Below, piece after piece: positions 7,277 through 13,136 of a stretch of 13,920 bases of DNA. Every line of letters begins with the position of its first letter. Position 1 is the first letter of the stretch. The translations under genes and the position numbers were made by a program. The notes beneath the pieces are model-generated. The model worked only from the letters and a program-made list of their open reading frames with translations. It was not told the origin of the DNA and did not search any database. The stretch comes from Candidatus Minthenecus merdequi (lineage in GTDB: Bacteria; Bacteroidota; Bacteroidia; Bacteroidales; Paludibacteraceae): the NCBI GenBank assembly GCA_018064385.1, contig JAGHVI010000007.1, positions 1 to 13,920 of the forward strand. The letters are read 5' to 3'.

Positions 7277-8503
7277 ATGAAGGAAACGTTGGTTGTAATA
7301 GTATTGTCATTAACGATGTCTTCTGCTGTAGCTCAGCGCGCATCACGCATACATCGGAACATACACCCACCTATGGCTCAGGCTGTACGCGCCCGAATAA
7401 TGGGCGGATATATACTGCCTGTAACGGAATACGGCAAAACCGACCACACCCCGTCTGTGGGTGTCGAAGTGGCGTACGAAATCTTCACCGACAACCGGAC
7501 TGACTGGCGGATTCATTGGCGAAAACCTGTGATAGGAGCAGCGATTCAGTTTGCCAACCTCGGCAACAACCGAAAAATGGGGCAGCTTCTGAGTCTCTAC
7601 CCGTATGTACGATGGCAACTGTCACGGTCCGACCTCTTCATATACAGTCTCAAACTTGGGGCAGGAATCTCATGGGTGTCCCAAACGAACGAAACAAACA
7701 CATCGCCGATTGGGCTCATTGGCAACTGCACGATGGAATTTCATATAAACATCACAGGGCGCGACTGGATTATATTCGACTTGGGAGCCGAGGCAACGAA
7801 CAACGGCGGCTTTGCAACCGAAAACTCTACAATGCTTATGCCTTACGCTTCATTTGGATACATACATCGATTCTTCCCTTACCGCAGTCTTGTCACCAAC
7901 GAAAGCGAACGTCCATACACCAAGGCACTCCCCTACACCTATATGATGAACATTGGCATTGAGGCTGGTGGATTGGACGATTGGCAGTCGGTCCAGGCAG
8001 GGATTCATTTTGACATACTGGGCAAAGCCACAAACTGCTGGGCAACAGGTCTGGGTATAGATTGCGAATACAGACAGCAAATGTCCGGCGACACAACCGA
8101 AATCACCCAACGCCTGCGGGGTGGACTGTCATGGGCAAACAGGTTCACAATGAATCGCTTTCACTTCATAATTGATTGGGGAATATATGTTTATGACTCC
8201 GAAAAACCCTTCGAGTACTTCTACAGATACAACATACGGAGCGGGCACGCTTGGAATTATTTTCGCATTGGAGCAGGAGTCCGCCTGTACGACAACCTGT
8301 ATGCGCAAGTAAACGTTCATACAAACGGTTTTAAGGTCGAATACACAAGTTTCGGATTATCATATTCGATACCTGTTCATAAACACAACGTTTACAACAA
8401 AAAGAAAAAAAGGTTTATGTCGTACGAAATATGGCATCCTGACCAGGACGACGAAGGGTCGAGAATGTCAATTCACAATTATATTCACCGACCGATAAGA
8501 TAA
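7277..8503 (+). CDS. PagL/acyloxyacyl-hydrolase-like outer-membrane protein, active-site motif degenerate
   Basis: A 408-residue exported barrel-type protein with signal peptide MKETLVVIVLSLTMSSAVA-Q. The N-terminal half follows the Bacteroidota acyloxyacyl-hydrolase (PagL, lipid A 3-O-deacylase-like) pattern: SVGVEVAYEI, PVIGAAIQFANLGN, SLYPYVRWQL, LKLGAGISWVSQ. It also has the segment at 171-199 where the family usually has an H.SNG catalytic motif. Here that segment reads ATNNGG (173-178), lacking the expected His and Ser, so deacylase activity is doubtful. The C-terminal half continues as amphipathic strands (GGLSWANRF, HTNGFKVEYTSFGLSY at about 348-363), then a basic KKKKRF stretch and a hydrophilic tail of about 40 residues. 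It ends one base before repeat copy A. Family assignment is moderate; the export and barrel character are clearer. Confidence 0.6.
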   Translation: MKETLVVIVLSLTMSSAVAQRASRIHRNIHPPMAQAVRARIMGGYILPVTEYGKTDHTPSVGVEVAYEIFTDNRTDWRIHWRKPVIGAAIQFANLGNNRKMGQLLSLYPYVRWQLSRSDLFIYSLKLGAGISWVSQTNETNTSPIGLIGNCTMEFHINITGRDWIIFDLGAEATNNGGFATENSTMLMPYASFGYIHRFFPYRSLVTNESERPYTKALPYTYMMNIGIEAGGLDDWQSVQAGIHFDILGKATNCWATGLGIDCEYRQQMSGDTTEITQRLRGGLSWANRFTMNRFHFIIDWGIYVYDSEKPFEYFYRYNIRSGHAWNYFRIGAGVRLYDNLYAQVNVHTNGFKVEYTSFGLSYSIPVHKHNVYNKKKKRFMSYEIWHPDQDDEGSRMSIHNYIHRPIR

Positions 8504-8627
8504 GGTTAGGGAAAGGCAACGATAACGATGACGATGACGATGACCCTTCGACATACTCAGGGCAGGGTTATCGTAGCGAAGCGTATCGTTATCGTTAGGG
8601 TTAGAGGTTAGAGGTTAGAGTTAAGGT
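8504..8627 (+). repeat. Composite intergenic repeat, copy A (convergent spacer)
   Basis: From left to right: a heptad-like GGTTAGGG; AACGATAACGAT followed by three GATGAC hexads (to 8543); a core CCCTTCGACATACTCAGGGC (8544-8563); a hairpin/hexad block (8566-8596); then TTAGGG and TTAGAGG heptads (8595-8626). AACGATAACGAT (8518-8529) and ATCGTTATCGTT (8585-8596) are a perfect 12-base inverted repeat that could fold the whole element. Bases 8504-8538 are identical to 9149-9183, and 8566-8606 match 9201-9241 at 40 of 41 positions. It fills the spacer between the convergent PagL-like and GNAT genes and may act as a terminator for both. Confidence 0.9.
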
Positions 8628-9110
8628 TCAAAGTTTTTGGTAAGCAATGCGAGGGTCTCCATTTGCAAGATATATAATGCCACGGCGTAAGAACCCATAT
8701 TTTTGAAGAATGTGCTGCATGATGAGATTATCGGCATGAGTATCAGCACGCAGTGATGGTGCGAGAGTTCGAGCAAAATCGAAGGCTGCAAATGATATTC
8801 CGCGAGAATCGGGAGTTGAAGCAAGGCGGTGGATTGTGGCATATGGAAGTTCAGGGGCAAGCCAAGAGCCGTTTTCGATGTATGAGTATGTAGGGTCAGA
8901 GCCTACGATACAGGCAAAAGTGGCAATAGGAATGTCGTTTTCAGTTATCACATAACTGTTTTGGTGTGCAATGTCATCGCATAGAATTTCGACAGATGGG
9001 TATCCGTTTATCCATTGATTCATATTACCTGACGAGCGCATAATGCAACGAGCCTGGTTGTAGAGTTCCAGACAGGCGGGAATGTCGTTGATTGTTGTGT
9101 AGCGAATCAT
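8628..9110 (-). CDS. GNAT family N-acetyltransferase
   Basis: A 160-residue cytoplasmic acetyltransferase-like protein, counting from the ATG at 9110 (MIRYTTINDIPACLELYNQAR). It shows the GNAT order: an N-terminal helix region, strands around ENDIPIATFACIVG, then IHRLASTPDSRGI at the acetyl-CoA binding position. The LRADTHADNLIMQHILQKYGF segment and RGIIYLANGDPRIAYQ at the C-terminus follow, as in Bacteroidota GNAT proteins. The substrate is unknown. An in-frame GTG at 9134 would add eight residues, but the ATG matches the usual GNAT beginning. Direct copies of the composite repeat lie on both sides, and its promoter lies beyond repeat B, so the mRNA leader would consist mainly of repeat sequence. 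Confidence 0.88.
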   Translation of the reverse strand: MIRYTTINDIPACLELYNQARCIMRSSGNMNQWINGYPSVEILCDDIAHQNSYVITENDIPIATFACIVGSDPTYSYIENGSWLAPELPYATIHRLASTPDSRGISFAAFDFARTLAPSLRADTHADNLIMQHILQKYGFLRRGIIYLANGDPRIAYQKL

Positions 9111-9136
9111 AGAGACATAATTTAATAAAACCACCC

Positions 9137-9250
9137 TTAAAGGTTAGGGGTTAGGGAAAGGCAACGATAACGATGACGATGACAACTGAGCTTGTCGAAG
9201 GGTTATCGTAGCGAAGCGTATCGTTTTCGTTAGGGTTAGAGTTAAGGGGA
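9137..9250 (+). repeat. Composite intergenic repeat, copy B (GNAT leader)
   Basis: Same order and orientation as copy A: heptads TTAAAGG, TTAGGGG, TTAGGGA (9137-9157); AACGATAACGAT plus two GATGAC hexads (to 9183); a core ending CTGAGCTTGTCGAAGGG (9186-9202); then the TCGTAGCGAAGCG hairpin block and TTAGGG/TTAGAG (to about 9249). The core is the reverse complement of the copy A core with a few changes. Copy B has one GATGAC and two TTAGAGG-type units fewer than A. The 327-base spacer 9111-9437 contains this element, two divergent promoters (9245-9370) and an unremarkable leader of adenine deaminase. Confidence 0.9.
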
Positions 9251-9260
9251 GTTGGCAGTG

Positions 9261-9268
9261 CAAAGGTA
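9261..9268 (-). promoter_or_regulatory. Promoter -7 box of the GNAT gene
   Basis: The minus strand reads TACCTTTGCACTGCC, matching TAnnTTTG. The expected -33 position reads CGG rather than TTG, so the promoter may be weaker than its divergent partner. Transcription would start near 9253, about 140 bases before the GNAT ATG, with the repeat in between. Confidence 0.65.
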
Positions 9269-9323
9269 CAAAAAAATTTTGATATTTTTCCGCTTACCAC
9301 ACAACATTTTTTTCAAAAAAGTC

Positions 9324-9354
9324 TTGCTTATATCAAAAAAACTCCTTACCTTTG
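9324..9354 (+). promoter_or_regulatory. Promoter of the adenine deaminase gene
   Basis: TTG (9324-9326) and TACCTTTG (9347-9354) are 20 bases apart, the Bacteroidota spacing. The -7 box with its downstream 16 bases is an inverted copy of the GNAT promoter (9347-9370 against 9245-9268). The leader to the ATG is about 75 bases, and I see no purine riboswitch in it. Confidence 0.85.
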
Positions 9355-9437
9355 CATTACCAACTCCCCTCCCCCACGTTTTGGTGAATTCTATAATCTC
9401 AACCGCTCTGAACTGCCCATAAAAAGAAAAATAAAAA

Positions 9438-11081
9438 ATGGAAAAAATCATTGGTCACGTAGCTGACGTAGAAAACAGAAAATTCCGGGACGCTGCCGTC
9501 TGCTTCGAGGATGGAAAAATCATTCAAATCAGCGAATGTAAGGCTGATGACGGAGCACCTTACTTGCTGCCTGGCTTCATCGACTCACACATACACATCG
9601 AATCCACCCTCCTCACTCCTCGCAACTATGCAAAACTGGCAGTCCGTCACGGAACTGTTGCCGCTGTTTGCGACCCCCACGAAATAGCCAACGTCCTTGG
9701 CTCTGAGGGAATACAGTATATGATGAAATCAGCCGAAAGCACCCCGCTCAAAATTGCATTCGGTGTGCCATCATCCGTCCCGGCAACAACATTCGAAACC
9801 TCAGGGGCAACACTCACGGCAGCCGACACCGACCGAATGTTGGCAACACACCGATTCTATGGCCTGGCTGAGGTAATGAACTACCCTGGGGTACTGATGG
9901 ACGAACCCACTGTCAAAAGCAAAATAGCTTCAGCTCTCACACGTGGCTTGCTCGTTGACGGACACGCCCCTGGATTGACTGGCAGTCAGGCACGGAAATA
10001 CATCTCCGCAGGAATAAGCACTGACCACGAAATATACGAACTCCAAACGGCTGACGAACGAATCCGTCTGGGTCAGAAAATACAGATACGCGAAGGCAGT
10101 GCTGCACGCCATCTCAACTCACTATTGCCCTTGCTCAAACAGCAACAGAACTGCGGAATGCTGATGCTCTGCACCGACGACATATATCCCGACGAACTCA
10201 CCGAAGGGTATATAAACCGCATTGCGACACAAGCCATAGCGGGAGGAGCTGACTTCTGGAACGTAATCCAAGCCGCTTGCATAACCCCTATCCGACACTA
10301 CGGTTTGAAAGTCGGCTGCTTGCGCCAGGGCGATCCCGCTGACTTCATCCTGACACGGGACTTGAAAAACCTCACTATCCTTCAAACATACATCAACGGC
10401 AAATGCGTATTTGGCGGCAACGGAGACGTCTTTACCTGTGACGAAGAAGAACAGACGATAAACCGATTCAACGAACGGAATGTCACTACCGAAGAATTGC
10501 AGGTAAAATGGAGCAAAGGAAAAATCAAAGTAATCGAGGCAACCGAAGGAATGCTTTATACGGGAATATCATTGGTCGAACCCCGAAAAGGCAACGATGG
10601 TATGATTCAGACTGACATCGTCAATGACATACTGAAAGTGGTTGTGGTCAACAGATACAAAAAAGCAAAAGCATCGGTAGGGTTCATTCGTGGTTTCGGT
10701 CTGACTCGGGGTGCAATCGCCTCAACCATAGCGCACGACAGCCACAACATCATAGCCGTAGGGTGCAGCGACCAGGAAATCATCCGTGCAATAATGGCAT
10801 TGGAAAAATTGCACGGTGGACTGTGCGTTGCTGATGGCAGCGAAACCTTGACATTACCGTTGCCCGTGGCAGGATTGATGTCAACCGACAGTGGCGAAGT
10901 GGTAGCAAAAAAACACATCCAGTTGAAACAAAAGGCAAAAGATATTGGGTGCAAATTCAAAGCTCCGTTTATGACATTGGCCTTTATGGCATTGCCCGTA
11001 ATACCCGAATTGAAAATTACGGATATGGGATTGTTTGACGTCAAAAAATTTGAATTCACCCCTCTAACCTCTAATCCATAA
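9438..11081 (+). CDS. ade: Adenine deaminase
   Basis: Ade (EC 3.5.4.2) converts adenine to hypoxanthine and ammonia in purine salvage. The 547-residue amidohydrolase has metal-ligand motifs in order: GFIDSHIHIEST (His51, His53), DPHEIANVLG (79-88), AEVMNYPG (Glu145), VDGHAPGL (His176), STDHE (His197) and LCTDDIYPDE (Asp247, Asp248). GDPADFIL then closes the catalytic domain near 298, and a C-terminal beta-rich Ade domain follows (RGFGLTRGAIASTIAHDSHNI, MALPVIPELKITD). Length agrees with the family. The last residues, PLTSNP, and the TAA stop are encoded by the start of repeat copy C, so the natural C-terminus probably ended around FEFTPL. The start ATG follows an A-rich leader without a clear Shine-Dalgarno. 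Confidence 0.96.
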   Translation: MEKIIGHVADVENRKFRDAAVCFEDGKIIQISECKADDGAPYLLPGFIDSHIHIESTLLTPRNYAKLAVRHGTVAAVCDPHEIANVLGSEGIQYMMKSAESTPLKIAFGVPSSVPATTFETSGATLTAADTDRMLATHRFYGLAEVMNYPGVLMDEPTVKSKIASALTRGLLVDGHAPGLTGSQARKYISAGISTDHEIYELQTADERIRLGQKIQIREGSAARHLNSLLPLLKQQQNCGMLMLCTDDIYPDELTEGYINRIATQAIAGGADFWNVIQAACITPIRHYGLKVGCLRQGDPADFILTRDLKNLTILQTYINGKCVFGGNGDVFTCDEEEQTINRFNERNVTTEELQVKWSKGKIKVIEATEGMLYTGISLVEPRKGNDGMIQTDIVNDILKVVVVNRYKKAKASVGFIRGFGLTRGAIASTIAHDSHNIIAVGCSDQEIIRAIMALEKLHGGLCVADGSETLTLPLPVAGLMSTDSGEVVAKKHIQLKQKAKDIGCKFKAPFMTLAFMALPVIPELKITDMGLFDVKKFEFTPLTSNP

Positions 11082-11190
11082 CCCTAACGATAACGATACG
11101 CTTCGCTACGAAAACGAAAACGAAAACTATCGTAGCGAAGCGTTATCGTCATCGTCTTCGTTTTCGTTATCGTTATCGTTATCGTTATGA
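11061..11190 (-). repeat. Composite intergenic repeat, copy C (inverted; overlaps the ade stop)
   Basis: Read on the minus strand it has the same order as copies A and B: AACGAT hexads, a core, the TCGTAGCGAAGCG block, then TTAGGG and TTAGAGG heptads. Bases 11079-11111 are the exact reverse complement of 8571-8603 in copy A. The core differs: a perfect 14-base inverted repeat (11098-11111 and 11130-11143) encloses an 18-base AAACG-rich loop, replacing the CTTCGACA core. The right end is an (ATCGTT)n tract (11165-11188). It lies between the convergent ade and topB genes and could terminate both transcripts. Confidence 0.88.
11098..11143. terminator. Possible bidirectional hairpin terminator between ade and topB
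   Basis: The 14-base perfect stem in copy C is the strongest hairpin between the two converging genes. Its loop contains T-rich or A-rich runs depending on the strand. There is no simple T-run directly after the stem, so intrinsic termination is only suggested. Confidence 0.4.
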
Positions 11191-11191
11191 T

Positions 11192-13093
11192 TCAAATCCC
11201 TGAATTCCGTACAACCGAAACAGCCATCTGCTTAAGTTCAGCAACGAACTGAGCCGCAGAATACTCACCGCGCTCAATAAGTCGTAGCTTATGTTCCCAC
11301 TCTCCTGTCAGTTCTGGCGACTTGATTTGAGGGTCACGAATCGTATCAATCAACTGACAACCAATCGGTGTAGCAAGAAGCGATTTGCGTTGTTTGACCA
11401 CATAACCGCGTTTCAGAAGTGTCTCGATAATTGCGGCACGTGTCGAAGGTCTCCCGATTCCATTCTCCTTCATAGCCTCACGGATTTCTTCACTCTCTGC
11501 ACTCTTGCCCGCAGTCTCCATAGCTCGGAGCAGTGTGGCTTCAGTATAATACTTGGGCGGATTACTCTGTTTCTGAACGGTTTTGGGATTGTGTGGTCCC
11601 GACTCTCCATTCTCAAACTGCGGAAGAACTTGCTCTGTTTCTTCTTGCTGCAGCTTGTCCTGCACTGAGGGTTTACCCTGAGCCTCTCCAAGCGATGATA
11701 AAGGCGTTTCTGCTTCAATCTCCTTCTGCTCCTCTCTCTCATTGCCCCGTTGATTCATCGACTTGAAAACAACTCTCCAGCCTGGTTTTACCGTAACCTT
11801 CCCTGTAACCTTGAAATTCACCCCCGAACCTCCAACCTCTAACCACTCACCCCGAACCTCAGCAAGGACAGTTGTGGTGGCAACAATACAGTCATCCATA
11901 AAATTGGCAGCAAATTGACGGACTATCAAATCAAAAACACGGTGTTCCTCTCTGTTCAGCGAAGCATTGACCGCACCCGTCGGAATAATTGCATGATGAT
12001 CCGTCACCTTACTGTTGTCGAAAACCCTCTTGCTCTTCGGCAGACGCTTTGCCGCCAGTGCGTCCAGTTCCCGCTTCAGCTCCTCCTCAACAATATACGA
12101 ACGCGAAAGACTCTTCATCGTAGGAACAATCTTTGGGTAAACATCGTCTGGCAAATATCTCGTATCAACGCGGGGATACGTCACAACCTTCTTCTCATAA
12201 AGCGATTGCACAATTCTGAGAGTCTCGTCTGCCGAAAACGAAAACCTCTTGTTACACTCCACCTGCAACGTCGTAAGGTCAAACAGCTTTGGTGCCTCTT
12301 CCTTGCCTTGCTTCATTGTGACGCTGGTGATGGTCAGCGGTCTGTCACATATCTGTTCGGCAAGGGCTTCAGCTTCGTCCGCACTCTTCAATCTGCCTTT
12401 CGTACACGTAAACGTCGTATCACGGTACACCGTCTTCAACTCCCAGTACGGCTCGGGTTTGAAATTCTCAATCTCACGGCAACGTTCTACAATCATATTC
12501 AGTGTGGGCGTCTGCACTCTGCCAATCGAAAGCACTTGCCCCCTTCCGCGACTGAATCTTATTGTATAGCTACGTGTCGCATTCATACCCAAAAGCCAGT
12601 CACCGATGGCACGCGACAGCCCCGCCTGATACAGCAAATCATAATCCTCGGCAGGACGAAGCGTCTTGAATCCATCCCGTATAGCCTCTTCCGTAAGCGA
12701 AGAGATCCAAAGACGGGACACCTTCACACGGCAACCTGCCATTTGCAACACCCATCGTTGGATGAGTTCCCCTTCCTGCCCTGCATCACCGCAATTGATA
12801 ACCTCATCAACCTTCGACACCAGACCCTCGATGACACGGAACTGAGTCTCCACACCTTTATTCGCAATAAGCTTGATACCAAAAGGTTTAGGGAGAATCG
12901 GAAGAGTATCCGTTCGCCAGAATTTCAGAGCACTGTCATAATCATGCGGCTCCTTGAGGGTACAGAGATGTCCGAAGGTCCAGGTCACATAATAGTCCCG
13001 CCCTTCAAGATATCCTTTGTGTTGCACCGCACACCCCAAAACATTTGCAATTTCACGTGCCACAGACGGCTTTTCAGCAATGCACAGTTTCAT
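11192..13093 (-). CDS. topB: DNA topoisomerase III
   Basis: A type IA topoisomerase that passes single strands to decatenate DNA and resolve recombination or replication intermediates. The 633-residue product has an N-terminal Toprim domain (IAEKPSVAREIA with Glu7; GDAGQEGELIQ with Asp103 and Glu107). It also has SRAIGDWLLGMNATR and GRVQTPTL at 160-198, the catalytic Tyr306 in VVTYPRVDTRYLP, DHHAIIPTG at 365-373, and GIGRPSTRAAIIETLLKRGYV at 546-565. There is no C-terminal zinc ribbon; the protein ends shortly after LTGEWEHKLRLIERGEY, as in related TopB proteins. Two segments look inserted: residues 413-426, encoded by heptad repeats, and a Glu/Gln-rich linker at about 448-495. The gene lies 43 bases after fumarase, with telomere-like heptads in between. 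Confidence 0.95.
   Translation of the reverse strand: MKLCIAEKPSVAREIANVLGCAVQHKGYLEGRDYYVTWTFGHLCTLKEPHDYDSALKFWRTDTLPILPKPFGIKLIANKGVETQFRVIEGLVSKVDEVINCGDAGQEGELIQRWVLQMAGCRVKVSRLWISSLTEEAIRDGFKTLRPAEDYDLLYQAGLSRAIGDWLLGMNATRSYTIRFSRGRGQVLSIGRVQTPTLNMIVERCREIENFKPEPYWELKTVYRDTTFTCTKGRLKSADEAEALAEQICDRPLTITSVTMKQGKEEAPKLFDLTTLQVECNKRFSFSADETLRIVQSLYEKKVVTYPRVDTRYLPDDVYPKIVPTMKSLSRSYIVEEELKRELDALAAKRLPKSKRVFDNSKVTDHHAIIPTGAVNASLNREEHRVFDLIVRQFAANFMDDCIVATTTVLAEVRGEWLEVGGSGVNFKVTGKVTVKPGWRVVFKSMNQRGNEREEQKEIEAETPLSSLGEAQGKPSVQDKLQQEETEQVLPQFENGESGPHNPKTVQKQSNPPKYYTEATLLRAMETAGKSAESEEIREAMKENGIGRPSTRAAIIETLLKRGYVVKQRKSLLATPIGCQLIDTIRDPQIKSPELTGEWEHKLRLIERGEYSAAQFVAELKQMAVSVVRNSGI
11816..11857 (-). 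repeat. Heptad repeats inside the topB coding sequence
   Basis: On the minus strand this stretch reads as consecutive heptads: TTCGGGG, TGAGTGG, TTAGAGG, TTGGAGG, TTCGGGG, next to GCTGAGG. They are variants of the TTAGRGG unit in the neighbouring spacers. The stretch encodes VRGEWLEVGGSGVN (residues 413-426), just before the conserved-looking FKVTGK segment. A length of about 42 bases keeps the frame. Confidence 0.6.
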
Positions 13094-13098
13094 AAATA

Positions 13099-13133
13099 TA
13101 ACCCTAAACCTTTAACCCTAAACCCTAACCCCT
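13099..13133 (-). repeat. Telomere-like heptad tract between fumarase and topB (copy D)
   Basis: On the plus strand four consecutive heptads occupy 13101-13128: ACCCTAA, ACCTTTA, ACCCTAA, ACCCTAA, followed by CCCCT. On the coding strand the unit is TTAGGGT, the same class as the heptads in copies A-C. The hexad and hairpin parts are absent. It fills almost the whole spacer between two co-oriented genes, directly before the topB start. Confidence 0.85.
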
Positions 13134-13136
13134 CAA

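Noticed and set aside
8518..8544. CRISPR or tandem-repeat coding region in the GATGAC hexads
   Set aside because: Units are 6-7 bases without spacers, and no open frame with a start uses them.
9111..9134. GTG start for the GNAT gene at 9134
   Set aside because: The ATG at 9110 gives the usual GNAT beginning (MIRYTTINDIPACLELY); the extra eight residues look like leader.
8504..9250. Integron attC sites around the GNAT gene
   Set aside because: The elements have inverted arms and GTTAGGG-like ends, but the end heptamers do not fit RYYYAAC/GTTRRRY in opposed orientation, and no integrase is present.
9355..9437. Purine riboswitch before adenine deaminase
   Set aside because: The leader is short and lacks the three-way-junction arms and conserved loop bases expected of a purine aptamer.
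12770..12795. Toprim domain of TopB damaged, because the DxD motif reads DAG
   Set aside because: DAG(R/Q)EGEL is, to my knowledge, a normal form in many bacterial TopB proteins; the rest of the domain and Tyr306 are intact.
13099..13133. Eukaryotic telomere contamination or a chromosome end
   Set aside because: The tract is short, interrupted, and sits between two intact bacterial genes, with variants elsewhere in the window.
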